64,000 nt of DNA from Klebsiella sp. BIGb0407 (GCF_024807845.1 NZ_JANUEQ010000001.1:434001-498000), one strand, 5' to 3'. Counted from the stretch's first letter, positions 39,809 through 49,303 are shown. Program-made: numbers and translations. Notes: generated by a model from the letters alone, not told the origin.

Positions 39809-41353
39809 TCACAGCCTGAATGTCTCCACGATGAGGCGCAGATTCTGGGCCTGTTCAGAAAGTGACTGTGAGGCGGTTGATGATTCCTCTACCAATGCAG
39901 AGTTATTTTGCGTCACCCCATCCATCTGACTCACGGCTACACTCACCTGAGAGATCCCCTGCATCTGCTCAGCCGATGACAGAGCTATGCCATCCATTGC
40001 TGCGGCGAGTTCTTCAACCAGATTAATGACTTTCATGCTGTTTTGACCGGTTTCATTGGTCACCATCACGCCGCATTCAACCTGACTCACCGTCTGCTCT
40101 ATCAGTGACTTGATATCTTTTGCCGCCGTGGAGCTGCGTTGCGCCAAGGTCCTGACCTCTGATGCCACCACAGCAAATCCACGTCCGCTTTCACCGGCAC
40201 GTGCGGCTTCCACCGCAGCGTTCAGCGCAAGAATGTTGGTCTGAAATGCAATACTCTCGATAATAGAGGTAATGTCTCTCACCTTAGAGGCACTTTGCGA
40301 AATATCGCCCATGGTATCCGACATGCGTCTGATGTCCTTTTCGCCACTCCTTACCAGCGAAGCCGTATCCCTTGCTGCGTTAGCCGTCTGCCTGGCCATT
40401 GTGCTGTTGCTCTGAACTGTGGCCGTCAACTGCTCCATACTTGCCGCCGTCTGCTGAAGTGCGGCCGCCTGCTCTTCAGTACGTGAAGCCAGCTCATTGT
40501 TACCCTTTGATATTTCATCTGATGACAGTGCAACAAAAGTGGAGCCATCCTTAATCTCTGAGACTATGCCACGAAGTCGTTCCTGCATTCCGGATAGCGA
40601 GGCCATCAGGCTGTGGGTGTCATTTTTACGCAGCTGAACGGATGAGGACAGATCGCCTTGTGAAATCACATAAGCGAGACGCTGCGCGTCGGCAGGTTCC
40701 CCACCGAGTTCACTCATCAATTTACGAATCAGATAAATACTGGTGGACAGGCCAAACAAGACTGCGACGGCTAACAGCACCAATAAAATAATGTAGGCAT
40801 GTTCAGTCGTTTTACTATTTTCTGCGACAGCATCATCAGTCCGTTGAGTGAGTTCCTGGCTCATGAGGGTTAGTCCGTCAATCAAAGGAACCTGAGCGGG
40901 CCTTACTGTCTCCAGAAGAAACTCCACTGTGGCAGCATTATTTTTCTCTAATGCTATGGGGATCGTGTTGCTGAATGAATCAAGCGCATTTTTCTCGCTG
41001 TTCTTTATCGATTCAAATGCTTTAAATTCTGTGCTATCAGCAGACTTGTCAATCATCTGCCCCAGCTGCGTACTGCTGTCGGTGAACCGTTGCTTTAACT
41101 TTTCTAGCCGGGCAGATTGCTCTTCAATGCCTTTTTCATCGGTAAATAACGAAAGATTTCTTACTGTTATCGCCATGTCACGCTGAATCAATGTCAGATC
41201 TGTGATCAATTTTGTTTTTTTCATGTCCCCCTGCACCACGGATTCAAGGGTACTTTTTGCCTGATACAAAGAGTAAATGGCAACTACTATGCATACGGAG
41301 AAAAAAATAATTAACGTGCCAAAACCGGAACCGAGTCGTGTTGAGATTTTCAT
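39809..41353 (-). CDS. Methyl-accepting chemotaxis protein
   Basis: A 514-residue transmembrane chemoreceptor. TM1 is near residues 10-32, a four-helix-bundle ligand domain spans about 33-185, TM2 is near 188-208, then HAMP ([21 protein letters not shown]) and the long signalling coiled coil. The hairpin tip [25 protein letters not shown] is canonical and binds CheA/CheW. The C-terminus ends VETFRL and lacks the NWETF-type pentapeptide that tethers CheR/CheB, so adaptation probably relies on other receptors. Ligand unknown. A sigma-28 promoter lies upstream. Confidence 0.95.
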   Translation of the reverse strand: MKISTRLGSGFGTLIIFFSVCIVVAIYSLYQAKSTLESVVQGDMKKTKLITDLTLIQRDMAITVRNLSLFTDEKGIEEQSARLEKLKQRFTDSSTQLGQMIDKSADSTEFKAFESIKNSEKNALDSFSNTIPIALEKNNAATVEFLLETVRPAQVPLIDGLTLMSQELTQRTDDAVAENSKTTEHAYIILLVLLAVAVLFGLSTSIYLIRKLMSELGGEPADAQRLAYVISQGDLSSSVQLRKNDTHSLMASLSGMQERLRGIVSEIKDGSTFVALSSDEISKGNNELASRTEEQAAALQQTAASMEQLTATVQSNSTMARQTANAARDTASLVRSGEKDIRRMSDTMGDISQSASKVRDITSIIESIAFQTNILALNAAVEAARAGESGRGFAVVASEVRTLAQRSSTAAKDIKSLIEQTVSQVECGVMVTNETGQNSMKVINLVEELAAAMDGIALSSAEQMQGISQVSVAVSQMDGVTQNNSALVEESSTASQSLSEQAQNLRLIVETFRL

Positions 41354-41386
41354 TAATCTTTACTGCAAAAGGGAGAGTTACGACTA

Positions 41387-41413
41387 TTTTCGGCATAAGT
41401 GTGAAAATCTTTA
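41387..41413 (-). promoter_or_regulatory. Sigma-28 (FliA) promoter of the chemoreceptor gene
   Basis: Minus strand: TAAAGATT (41413-41406), 11-bp spacer, GCCGAAAA (41394-41387); seven of eight bases match each half of TAAAGTTT-N11-GCCGATAA. It lies 34 bp upstream of the start codon and ties the receptor to the flagellar regulon. The rest of 41354-41693 shows no gene I can support. Confidence 0.87.
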
Positions 41414-41693
41414 TTCAGAAATAATTTCAAGGTATCAGTTAAGATGGTATCCTTTTTATAAATGCATCCCGGTTAAAATAAAAATTGATATACATCAAAT
41501 TATTAGGTGCGAAAAACTCAATGCATCTTGCATTGAAGCCACAAAACATTGGCTTTCGAATTCCATCAAAGACTTCATCCGCCATTTTTCACGCCCGCCT
41601 AAATTCGCCAAAGGTTTACATCGCCCGGTGGTGAAACTCATCATAAAAACTATCAAGCCCCCCGCTCTCTGTACTATGGAGTTGGCGCAGCGA

Positions 41694-41891
41694 CTATAGC
41701 GATGTAACGAACCATGTCTCCCCACTTTTTGGTTTAACAGTTTGATTTTCATCTGCAGACTTCTGACAGGTAATTGCTTCTTTGATATGTTCAGGAGTAA
41801 GCAAAGACTTGTCAAAATGGCTAGCCGCTGGTGTAGATACGACAAGAATAAATAGAACGACAATTAATTTGATATTATTTAATTTAATCAT
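41694..41891 (-). CDS. Small exported protein, hypothetical
   Basis: A 65-residue ORF with a plausible Sec signal peptide (MIKLNNIKLIVVLFILVVSTPAASHF) leaving a mature peptide of about 40 residues with one cysteine. The frame is open from 41948, but the signal peptide argues for ATG 41891. No good ribosome site is seen, so expression is uncertain. Not recognised as a family. Confidence 0.4.
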   Translation of the reverse strand: MIKLNNIKLIVVLFILVVSTPAASHFDKSLLTPEHIKEAITCQKSADENQTVKPKSGETWFVTSL

Positions 41892-41988
41892 ATTTGAGAA
41901 TGCTTTTCCCTGCTCTCCCATATAGAACAGACCAAAAAATCCTGACACGTCCTTGTGTTATTAAGTTCAAAAAACAGTCAAATTACTG

Positions 41989-42780
41989 TCAGCGTAACAG
42001 TATTTTACCAATCAGGTAAGTTGTAGCTTGTCCGCCGATAGCTACACGATCACCAACCAGTTTACAGCGGAGATCGCCTCCACGCTCAGAGACCTGGCGT
42101 GCAAACATCTGGGTTTTATTCAGCTGTTCAGCCCAGTAAGGAATGAGCATGCTATGTGCAGAACCGGTAACGGGGTCTTCTGGTACTGATTCTCCCGGGC
42201 AGAAGAAACGGCTGACAAAATCATATTCACCATTACCCCGCGCAGTGATACAAACCATTTTCCCCAGAGGAGCCATACCATTGATATTTGGACGAACGGC
42301 TTCTACCTGCTGTTGATTATCCAGCACAACCAGATAATCACGTGCTACTCGTACTTCTTTGTACTCTGTAATGCCTAATGTTTCGAGCAATAAAGCAGGC
42401 GGAGTCACGGACTCAGTTGCCCAGGCGGGAAAATCAAGCGTCAGCCAGTCGCCACTGCGTGTAACAGTCAGCGGACCAACAAATCGGGTGTCGAAATGGA
42501 TAGTGGTATTGGGATAATCAAGATGTTCAAAGATAATATGTGCCGCTGCAAGTGTGGCATGTCCGCATAAATTGATTTCATGCTGTGTAGTAAACCAGCG
42601 CAACTCAAAACCCTTATCAGTGGTGACGAAAAATGCCGTTTCTGACTGATTATGTTGCTGTGCCATTTTTAATAATGTCTCATCTGGAAGCCATTCCGTA
42701 AGCGGGCATACTGCTGCCGCATTGCCGCCAAATGTATGAGACGTAAAAGCATCTACCATGTAAAAGTCAATCTGTTGCAT
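41989..42780 (-). CDS. PhzF-family isomerase/epimerase
   Basis: A 263-residue member of the PhzF superfamily (E. coli YddE relatives), with the twin alpha/beta-barrel fold of diaminopimelate epimerase. The active-site glutamate is in NQSETAFF (about residue 45) and the phosphate/anion loop GDPVTGSAHS-like motif is EDPVTGSAHSM near residue 205. FTSHTFGGNAAAVCP and INLCGHATLAAAHII are further signatures. Substrate unknown. It stands alone and is divergent from the next gene. Confidence 0.92.
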   Translation of the reverse strand: MQQIDFYMVDAFTSHTFGGNAAAVCPLTEWLPDETLLKMAQQHNQSETAFFVTTDKGFELRWFTTQHEINLCGHATLAAAHIIFEHLDYPNTTIHFDTRFVGPLTVTRSGDWLTLDFPAWATESVTPPALLLETLGITEYKEVRVARDYLVVLDNQQQVEAVRPNINGMAPLGKMVCITARGNGEYDFVSRFFCPGESVPEDPVTGSAHSMLIPYWAEQLNKTQMFARQVSERGGDLRCKLVGDRVAIGGQATTYLIGKILLR

Positions 42781-42933
42781 AGCGCAATTCTCTTATCATT
42801 GTTAAGGAACATCACATCCTACTATGACATGGCAGCATTCAATTTCGAATTGTTTTTTGTTGGAGTATGTCCGCTTCTCTGCCCTGTCTGATAATATGGT
42901 TAAAATTTAAATGGCCAGGCAGATGGAGTCATT

Positions 42934-43473
42934 ATGCTTCCTGAACGGATAATTATTTTAGGCAATGGTGGAAGTGGTAAATCTACTTTATCCCGGCTCA
43001 TGGGTGAAAAATTTGATTACCCGGTAACGCATCTGGATCGGCTATTTTGGGGGGCAGGATGGAAAAAACCGATAGCGGAAGAATTTAGAGCCAAAGTCAT
43101 GGCTGCGACTAATGCCCCAAGATGGATCAGCGAAGGTAATTATGCTCGTCGGACCTTTGATCTGCGCCTGCCCAAGACTGAATTGGTTATTTGGTTGAAT
43201 ACACCGCGTGTTGTCTGTCTTTTCCGTGCGTTAGTCAGAGCACTACGTAATAAAAAAAGGCAGGATATACCCGAAGATTGCCCGGAAAAAATAAATTCTA
43301 CATTACTGGTCTTTCTGAAATATGTCTGGAATTTTGAACGTGACTCGCGCCCAACAATAGAAAAACTTCTGATTCAACATGGTGGTAATGTGCGCGTTAT
43401 TCAGTTAAACAATAAAAAACAGATCAAGGAGTTTACCGACAACTTCCCTACTCTATTTAGTACTGATTCTTGA
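42934..43473 (+). CDS. P-loop NTPase, adenylate-kinase-like (FlaR/topology-modulation type)
   Basis: A 179-residue cytoplasmic P-loop protein: Walker A GNGGSGKST at residues 10-18, HLDRLFWGAGWK, WISEGNY and LVIWLNTPR. These define the group annotated as 'DNA topology modulation protein FlaR-like' or shikimate/adenylate-kinase-like; true activity is not established. It overlaps the end of the convergent EAL gene by 17 bp. Confidence 0.82.
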   Translation: MLPERIIILGNGGSGKSTLSRLMGEKFDYPVTHLDRLFWGAGWKKPIAEEFRAKVMAATNAPRWISEGNYARRTFDLRLPKTELVIWLNTPRVVCLFRALVRALRNKKRQDIPEDCPEKINSTLLVFLKYVWNFERDSRPTIEKLLIQHGGNVRVIQLNNKKQIKEFTDNFPTLFSTDS

Positions 43474-44974
43474 TCTGATCAATAGGTACGGATTTACTGA
43501 TAAGCCAGCCCTGTGCCAGGGCCTTCGGATTAAATGCTAAAATAGCTCGTCTTTGATTTTCTGTTTCCAGTCCCTCAAAAATAACGCGAACACTCATTGT
43601 GCTGGCAATTTCATTAATTTTTTCTAATACTTTTTCCGTAGGTGAATTAGTTCCTGCGACATGAGTGAAGGTCCGATCAATTTTTATCTTATCAAAACTC
43701 AATGCGCTCAGATATGCCAGGCTTGAATAACCGGTACCAAAATCATCAATAAAAATCTGGAAATCATGCATTCTCAGCGCATTCAGCTTGTCGTTAAGAA
43801 TTTTGAAATTAATAGTCGAATTTTCAAGGATTTCAAATGCAATTTGTTTTGGTGAAATATTGTTTTTCTTGGCTGTTTCTATAAGAAAAGAGATTGAATC
43901 TTCGATGGTTAGAAATTCACAGTCGATATTTAAGCTTAGGTAAGTATTAGGATTGTCCCCCAAGAAATGGCTGCATTCATGCATTGCTTTGGAAACAATA
44001 TATTTACTAAATTGATTACTGATACCCATTTCTTCAATTTTTTTAATAAACACGATCGGTGGGATATCTCCCAACCTCTTATCATGCCATCTGGCGAGAG
44101 CCTCAACACCATGCAGCTTATACGATTCCATATTAACGATAGGCTGATATTCAATATTTATTAAATTAAAATTGAGTGCGTTTTGAAGTTTTGATTCAAT
44201 TGAATTAGTATTTGACCGATTTTGTTTAATGACGTACCAGACTGCATATCCAAGGGCAGAACCACAGAGGAAAATAATAAATAAGAGAGAGTGATGAGTC
44301 GATGAAAATAAATCATCATAACTTTGCGAATGAACACAGAGCTCATATTCCTCTGAGCAGATTCTGTAGCTCAAGGATTTTAAGTTATTATCAGATGATA
44401 GATTGTCGCCAAATGAGCGTAATACCATTTCACCATCCAGCGAGGTGATTTTAGATTTAATGCCATTTACAAGGTTATCAAATGTCAGGAAAGCATGCGG
44501 TGTTGCAACCACAAACATATTGTTTTTACTATTAACATCTATAAACGCCCCTTTTATTGCATAGCTGGGCATATTATTCCAGATGGTAACATTATTCTTT
44601 TTTACTCTATGTTCACCAGTGAATTTATAAGACTCTGAAATATCACCCCACAATGCAGAGCAGAGTATTTTATTACTCTTAAAAATACCTGCATCTTTAA
44701 GGAAATTATGCGTGAAAACAATATATTTTAATTTATTGATATCTTCATCTGTACATCTATCCACACTGTTAGTACTTATATTATTTAAGGCATTATTCAG
44801 ATTGTCAGAGACGAAGATCGCTCGTTTCAAGAGATCTTTAGAATAGGACTCTATATGAGAATGATTGCTGTTTATCCAAAGGAACTGAGCTACCGAGAAT
44901 GAGATAATGATACCCAGTATCATTAATACAGACAGAAAGAACAGAGAACGCGTTACCCCTTTGAACAAATTCAT
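43457..44974 (-). CDS. CSS-EAL cyclic-di-GMP phosphodiesterase
   Basis: A 505-residue inner-membrane protein with TM1 (residues ~10-32), a periplasmic CSS-type domain, TM2 (~230-250) and a cytoplasmic EAL domain. The periplasmic motif is ILCSALWG with further cysteines (DRCTDED, RICSEEYELC), as in redox-controlled PdeB/PdeC-type enzymes. EAL catalytic residues are complete: HGVEALARW, SLNIDCEF, FEILEN, IDDFGTG, KIDRTF, EGLET, AQGWL. It should hydrolyse c-di-GMP and favour motility. DsbG encoded at 54110-54874 belongs to the pathway that can act on such cysteines. Confidence 0.93.
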   Translation of the reverse strand: MNLFKGVTRSLFFLSVLMILGIIISFSVAQFLWINSNHSHIESYSKDLLKRAIFVSDNLNNALNNISTNSVDRCTDEDINKLKYIVFTHNFLKDAGIFKSNKILCSALWGDISESYKFTGEHRVKKNNVTIWNNMPSYAIKGAFIDVNSKNNMFVVATPHAFLTFDNLVNGIKSKITSLDGEMVLRSFGDNLSSDNNLKSLSYRICSEEYELCVHSQSYDDLFSSTHHSLLFIIFLCGSALGYAVWYVIKQNRSNTNSIESKLQNALNFNLINIEYQPIVNMESYKLHGVEALARWHDKRLGDIPPIVFIKKIEEMGISNQFSKYIVSKAMHECSHFLGDNPNTYLSLNIDCEFLTIEDSISFLIETAKKNNISPKQIAFEILENSTINFKILNDKLNALRMHDFQIFIDDFGTGYSSLAYLSALSFDKIKIDRTFTHVAGTNSPTEKVLEKINEIASTMSVRVIFEGLETENQRRAILAFNPKALAQGWLISKSVPIDQIKNQY

Positions 44975-45327
44975 CTAAAATCTCAATTTATATTGATAGC
45001 ATGCTAATAACTTTGTGACTACATCCACGATGACTTAAATATTTTCTTGTGCGCGCGCATTGTGATTGCACTGTTATATTTATGTCAAGAATAAAAGCGT
45101 ATGTCATTGTCCGGGAATAAATAAAAAATTTAATTATTTGATTATGGTTAAGGTATGATTTGAGTTGTAGAAAGGAGGGAAAAGCGACATGACATTGTTT
45201 CATAGGAAAATTAATGTAGAAACTAGCAATCAGCGATGCTGACTGGCATATTTTCTGTGAAATTATTATTTACCATTATTCCTGTCACCCTACTGATGTT
45301 ATGTAAAACTGCCTTCTTTCAGGTTAT

Positions 45328-45357
45328 TCCTCCTCGCTGATGCTCTAGCGAGAAGGA
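45328..45357 (-). terminator. Hairpin after the TolA-C-like gene
   Basis: An 11-bp stem with one mismatch (45328-45338 with 45347-45357) and 8-nt loop, 21 bp past the stop of the TolA-C-like gene. U-tract poor. The gap 44975-45378 otherwise holds only the AT-rich upstream region of the EAL gene. Confidence 0.5.
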
Positions 45358-45378
45358 TATGCCAAAAGAACAAAAATT

Positions 45379-45801
45379 CTATTTTTGTTCTGCCAGCATT
45401 TTTAGTTGTAAATGCAATTTACTTTTTAGCTCATCAGCAATGGCTTTCTGCTCAGGCGTTATCGCTTCAGGTATTATGAATTCGAATAAAACATCTTTTC
45501 GGCATAAATTACTGGGTGGGCTGGGTATTTTTTTATAGAGCAGAGAATCAAATGTTTTTACTACTGAGGTGCAGGTTTCAACCGACCCTTTATTGATGTT
45601 TGCACTAGTGACCCATTTCCCATTGGTTTGCACCGAAACCTGGCAGTAGCCCGCAGAGGGTTCATGAAGTTGTGCCTGAACGAAGTTCTTTAAGTCGCCA
45701 TAGTATCTGTGACACTGTTCTTGAGGTGTCGGTGTTGCAGCTGCCGCAGGCCAGATAAAGAAAGGCATGAATAATACTGAATATAAAGTAAGGACTTTCA
45801 T
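45379..45801 (-). CDS. TolA C-terminal-like exported protein
   Basis: A 140-residue protein with a signal peptide (KVLTLYSVLFMPFFIWPAAAA) and a mature part resembling the C-terminal domain of TolA/TonB-like proteins: YYGDLKNFVQAQLHEPSAGYCQVSVQT, then KIPSPP. Unlike TolA it has no membrane anchor plus long helix, so it is a free-standing periplasmic version. Four cysteines could form disulfides. ATG 45801 is chosen because the signal peptide begins there and it starts 7 bp after the VOC gene stop. Confidence 0.65.
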   Translation of the reverse strand: MKVLTLYSVLFMPFFIWPAAAATPTPQEQCHRYYGDLKNFVQAQLHEPSAGYCQVSVQTNGKWVTSANINKGSVETCTSVVKTFDSLLYKKIPSPPSNLCRKDVLFEFIIPEAITPEQKAIADELKSKLHLQLKMLAEQK

Positions 45802-45808
45802 ATTATCT

Positions 45809-46183
45809 CTACACTGGTTGAAGTATCTGTCCAACATCTATTCGGTTACCATCCGGATCGGCGAAGATAAACGCACGAATGCCGTACTCTTTATCCTGTA
45901 CCCCTTTAATTATTCGGGCTCCAGTACTCTGGCAGAGAGTAAATAAAGCGTTAGCATCGCCGACCAGCAGATGAGCGACAGGAAAATGGGCCGCTTTATA
46001 ACCTGGCTGTAAGGTCAGATGTAATTCACAGGCTCCCTGTTTTAAAATCATAAAGCCGACTGGATTACCATTTTCAAAAGCTTTCTCAAATCCTAAACCA
46101 TTAATATAGAACTGCCGGGCAATATCCATATCTTTAACTGGCAAAACAGCAGCCATACGACCAAATGTGACAGAATCTTGCAT
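45809..46183 (-). CDS. VOC family (glyoxalase/bleomycin-resistance-like) protein
   Basis: A 124-residue vicinal-oxygen-chelate protein: LPVKDMDIARQFYINGLGFE, GACELHLTL and FADPDGNRIDVGQ mark the two beta-alpha-beta-beta-beta modules. Metal-ligand candidates are His in ELHLTL and the conserved acidic residue at the end. Binding or resistance function is possible; no substrate can be named. It is followed by the TolA-C-like gene in the same direction. Confidence 0.85.
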   Translation of the reverse strand: MQDSVTFGRMAAVLPVKDMDIARQFYINGLGFEKAFENGNPVGFMILKQGACELHLTLQPGYKAAHFPVAHLLVGDANALFTLCQSTGARIIKGVQDKEYGIRAFIFADPDGNRIDVGQILQPV

Positions 46184-46291
46184 TGACTCAACCTCTTAAC
46201 AGGAAGACTTTCACAGTGTCAGGCGGTGCTTAACTGTGTGTTTCCAGACAGGTTCTGGACAGTGCCAGGCTAAGAGATAGCATATCTGAAA

Positions 46292-46328
46292 GTCACTGGA
46301 ATTGTACATAAATCTATTCTCCAGTGAC
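46292..46328. repeat. 9-bp inverted repeat in the intergenic region
   Basis: GTCACTGGA (46292-46300) and TCCAGTGAC (46320-46328) enclose 19 nt between the divergent VOC and isochorismatase-family genes. Could be an operator or a hairpin in either leader. Confidence 0.45.
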
Positions 46329-46473
46329 GCTGTCACTTATTTTCAACATTAGTCATCCATGCCATACCTGACAGGTTATAAAAAGAACATTCCACCCGAA
46401 AATGGGATAGCGTAAAATACGTCGAGGGATTACTCTGGATAGTGCCTGCCTTTAACTGTTTAATGGAAAAAAA

Positions 46474-47010
46474 ATGTCAAAAGCATTACTGATCATTGAT
46501 ATGCAAAAATTTGTTACTGACAGAATTCAACAGGGTGTCCGGTTCTATCCAGAAAACGCGATCGAGAACATGTCAGGCATCATTGAAACCTTCAGGTCCG
46601 CGGATCTGCCGATAGTACATATTCGCCATCAGACAGTTGCCGTAGGTTCACCTTTGCATCAAGACTCACCTTTAAGTTTACCGCTTGAGTCTTTTGAAGC
46701 CTTAGCAAATGAGACCCTGTTTATTAAAAATACCTCTTCTGCTTTCAATTCAACTCCCCTGCTTTCTTACCTACAGGATAAGAATTTAACAGACATTGTT
46801 GTTATTGGTGCCGTGGCGGGATTTTGTGTCAACTCAACCGTCAGAACCGGCGCCGACTCAGGGCTAAATATGACAGTGATAAAAGATGCCGTCATCAGTT
46901 TCGATCTGCAAAGCCATCAGCCTGGAGCTGAAGAAATTCATGATGTGACTATGGCATTACTTGGAGCAGGTTTTGCCCAGGTGATTACAAGGGCTGAACT
47001 GGCCAGCTAA
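46474..47010 (+). CDS. Isochorismatase-family cysteine hydrolase
   Basis: A 178-residue cytoplasmic hydrolase with the Asp-Lys-Cys triad: Asp in LLIIDMQK (residue 9), Lys in LFIKNTSSAF (about 89) and Cys in GAVAGFCVNST (about 123), with the cis-peptide pattern GAVAG. Members act on amides, ureas or nicotinamide; substrate unknown. Single gene; converges on the PqaA-like gene. Confidence 0.9.
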   Translation: MSKALLIIDMQKFVTDRIQQGVRFYPENAIENMSGIIETFRSADLPIVHIRHQTVAVGSPLHQDSPLSLPLESFEALANETLFIKNTSSAFNSTPLLSYLQDKNLTDIVVIGAVAGFCVNSTVRTGADSGLNMTVIKDAVISFDLQSHQPGAEEIHDVTMALLGAGFAQVITRAELAS

Positions 47011-47028
47011 TACTGATGGAATAATGAT

Positions 47029-47088
47029 ATTGCCTGATTCCTTGCGTGACGGAAAAGTCCCTGTCACTGGCAGTGGGTTTCAGGCAAT
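47029..47088. terminator. Large inverted repeat between convergent genes
   Basis: ATTGCCTGA (47029-47037) pairs exactly with TCAGGCAAT (47080-47088). It lies between two converging genes and may mark transcript ends, but lacks a U-tract. Confidence 0.45.
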
Positions 47089-47108
47089 CCTCTACTTGAT
47101 AGATCCTT

Positions 47109-48587
47109 TTACTGATACTTCGGTGTTAATCCTCGTCCCGGCAGCGTCTGACAGGTTCGCCCTTTTGATGGTGGCGCAATTTTTGGATATTCGTCCGGCG
47201 TGATATAAACCTGCGAGGTGGCGACATACCCATCACTAAAAGTGGCTTCAATGAAGGTTGACTGCCAGCCACTATCTGGTTTGGTCAGCGGTATAACCGT
47301 CTCTTTGCCGTCGTCCGGAAGAGTGACTTGACTTGAATGATATTTAACGCCACAGGCAAAACGGAAATCTCTGGCAACGGGATTATGTGCTGTCCACTGT
47401 AAAACCTGGGAGGGTTGCTCTGAAAAACTCACTTTCAGCGTTTTGTTCTTATTATCATCACTCCCTATGACTTCACTGATTTCAGGTAGCGCTTTCTGTG
47501 CCTGGTAACGATTAAGGAAGGTAATCAGTGATGGAACGGTGACCGAAAGTATTCCGTGATGTGTTGAATTACCCACAACCCGCAGCGACTTCGGACCTGG
47601 CAGTATGTCGTAATAAAAGCGGCTGTTATCAGGGACATAAAAGTCATCGCCACTGGCATTAATAATATACTTTTCAATTTCAAGTCGTTTACGCATATCC
47701 GTAGACAGATAGGATAATGGATCTTCTATCGTCATCAGACTTGAAAACTCATTGGTATCAATCTGCTTATCTATTCCTTGCTGGTAATAAGGATTGAATG
47801 CGACGGGCCAGTTATCACCATATGAGTGATACATATGTCTGAGAGACTCCTGGGTACTGAGTAAGTCCATGGCGAATGGGACTACTGCAACAACATTGGG
47901 GTCGGATAATGCCGCCAACCAAGTCGCCCAACCACGTTTAGAGGCTCCGGTGACGATAAATTTCGAAATATTATGCGAGTGCAGTTCTGACTTTGCCAGC
48001 CGTAACGCCTGAGATACGGCCGCAGACATAGGAATATGAAGAGATGAATTCTGGTATTTCTTGGTATCATCGATAAAAAGTTTCCAGGACCAGGCAACAC
48101 TGTCATCTTCTGCCAGAGGTTTGGTTGCCCCCTGATAAGTTAGCTTCTGATTTGGAACATTACTGACAGAAATAACGATTGTTTTGGTCTCAGTGGCTAT
48201 CTGGCTAAGTTGTTCCTGAGCAAAATTTGTTGGTGCCACAGGATTCCCGGAACCATCGTCATTGCTTCCGCTATTAATGACAACAAGTGCGTTTTTATCA
48301 TGAGCTGAGTCAGGAATATATATATCAACTTCATGCTGCCAGAGTCCGGGTGATACACTTCCCTGCAAAGTCCAGGATTGTGAGCTAAGTTTATATTTTT
48401 GTAGTATAACGCCAGCAAGTTGTTTTTTTTCCAGTAACGTATAATCCACAGGAAGTGCAGCAAGCGACTCGCGATAGTTGGGTATAACTTGATTCAGATC
48501 GATTTTTTCATCTTTATTTTCTGACGAAAATGCCTGGCCACATAGCGAGAAATATAGCATGGAAATATATGATATTTTAAGCTTCAC
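47109..48587 (-). CDS. pqaA: PhoPQ-activated pathogenicity-related protein (PqaA-like)
   Basis: A 492-residue exported protein with a signal peptide (KLKISYISMLYFSLCGQAFS) and an alpha/beta-hydrolase-like domain; the nucleophile elbow region reads VTGASKRGWATWLAALSDP. WQHEVDIYIP and NSTHHGIL also match the PqaA family, known from Salmonella as PhoP/PhoQ-activated and linked to resistance to a defence peptide. The start is GTG with AGGAG seven bases upstream. I found no PhoP box immediately upstream, so PhoP control here is not supported by sequence. Confidence 0.85.
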   Translation of the reverse strand: MKLKISYISMLYFSLCGQAFSSENKDEKIDLNQVIPNYRESLAALPVDYTLLEKKQLAGVILQKYKLSSQSWTLQGSVSPGLWQHEVDIYIPDSAHDKNALVVINSGSNDDGSGNPVAPTNFAQEQLSQIATETKTIVISVSNVPNQKLTYQGATKPLAEDDSVAWSWKLFIDDTKKYQNSSLHIPMSAAVSQALRLAKSELHSHNISKFIVTGASKRGWATWLAALSDPNVVAVVPFAMDLLSTQESLRHMYHSYGDNWPVAFNPYYQQGIDKQIDTNEFSSLMTIEDPLSYLSTDMRKRLEIEKYIINASGDDFYVPDNSRFYYDILPGPKSLRVVGNSTHHGILSVTVPSLITFLNRYQAQKALPEISEVIGSDDNKNKTLKVSFSEQPSQVLQWTAHNPVARDFRFACGVKYHSSQVTLPDDGKETVIPLTKPDSGWQSTFIEATFSDGYVATSQVYITPDEYPKIAPPSKGRTCQTLPGRGLTPKYQ

Positions 48588-48665
48588 TCAATAACTCCTG
48601 TTTTATTTATGGAAATAAAATAATAGTAGAACATTATTAACGATAAATTTATTAATAGTGTTGTA

Positions 48666-48923
48666 TCATTTACTAACTAATAAAAACTGACGTGCATTAT
48701 TTAAACACTTGTCAAAGCATGCATTAAAATGGCTTTTATCTTCAGGTGTCATAAGAGGGATTTTTACCGGTTTTTCAATGGACTGAGTTACTCCGTTTAC
48801 TCTCCCGGCGAGCCCTACGGGTCTGCCTTTAGAGTCGTTGTAAATACGATCATCGTTATATATACGATGATCGTGTAATAGTGATGAGTGGTAAAAGGTT
48901 GACGAAATTTGTTCAGTGTTCAT
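48666..48923 (-). CDS. Hypothetical 85-residue protein
   Basis: Not recognised. A short internal duplication RIYNDD-RIYND (residues ~20-30) is encoded by an 11-bp DNA inverted repeat (48846-48874). The C-terminal part (FNACFDKCLNNARQF) has two cysteines four residues apart. No ribosome site is evident before the ATG. It may be a remnant of a larger gene, or non-coding. Confidence 0.35.
   Translation of the reverse strand: MNTEQISSTFYHSSLLHDHRIYNDDRIYNDSKGRPVGLAGRVNGVTQSIEKPVKIPLMTPEDKSHFNACFDKCLNNARQFLLVSK
48846..48874. repeat. 11-bp perfect inverted repeat
   Basis: ACGATCATCGT (48846-48856) and ACGATGATCGT (48864-48874) are exact complements separated by TATATAT. The unit sits inside the small ORF and could instead be a hairpin or operator. 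Confidence 0.6.
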
Positions 48924-49276
48924 GTTAACGATAGTGAATTGAAGGCCTCTCTCTGTCTATCAAAAAACAATCCTCAATATAATTAATCACTTACACGCGC
49001 TATCATGTAAACTCATATAAATATAGCAGTTAAACCCATCAGCTTTGTTATTCACCAATATTATCGTAGAGATTGAATATGTTACTTAACTCACAAATTG
49101 AATAATAAAAGGCCCTTAATTTGTGACTGAACACTGGTTTATGAAATTAGAAACATGATCTACAACACCTATTCCAGCCAATGACTTCAACCAATGATTT
49201 AGATGAAACAGATACAGTTCATTGATTTTATGTGATTTATTTAATTTATATTACTACATGCTATATTTGCTTCAAC

Positions 49277-49292
49277 TGAGATCTAAGTCACA
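49277..49292 (+). promoter_or_regulatory. Candidate CRP site before the PTS operon
   Basis: TGAGA-N6-TCACA matches the CRP half-sites at nine of ten positions, 93 bp before the first gene. The gap 48924-49276 is AT-rich and shows nothing else I can name. Confidence 0.55.
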
Positions 49293-49303
49293 GACATAAA
49301 GCC

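Noticed and set aside
41277..41863. Two overlapping ORFs, plus strand 41277-41699 and minus strand 41495-41863
   Set aside because: Both cross the sigma-28 promoter, the receptor start or the small exported ORF, with no family resemblance or ribosome site.
48588..48660. PhoP box upstream of the PqaA-like gene
   Set aside because: GTTAA/GTTCT elements are present but spaced 9 rather than 11 bp and depart from (T/G)GTTTA; not convincing.
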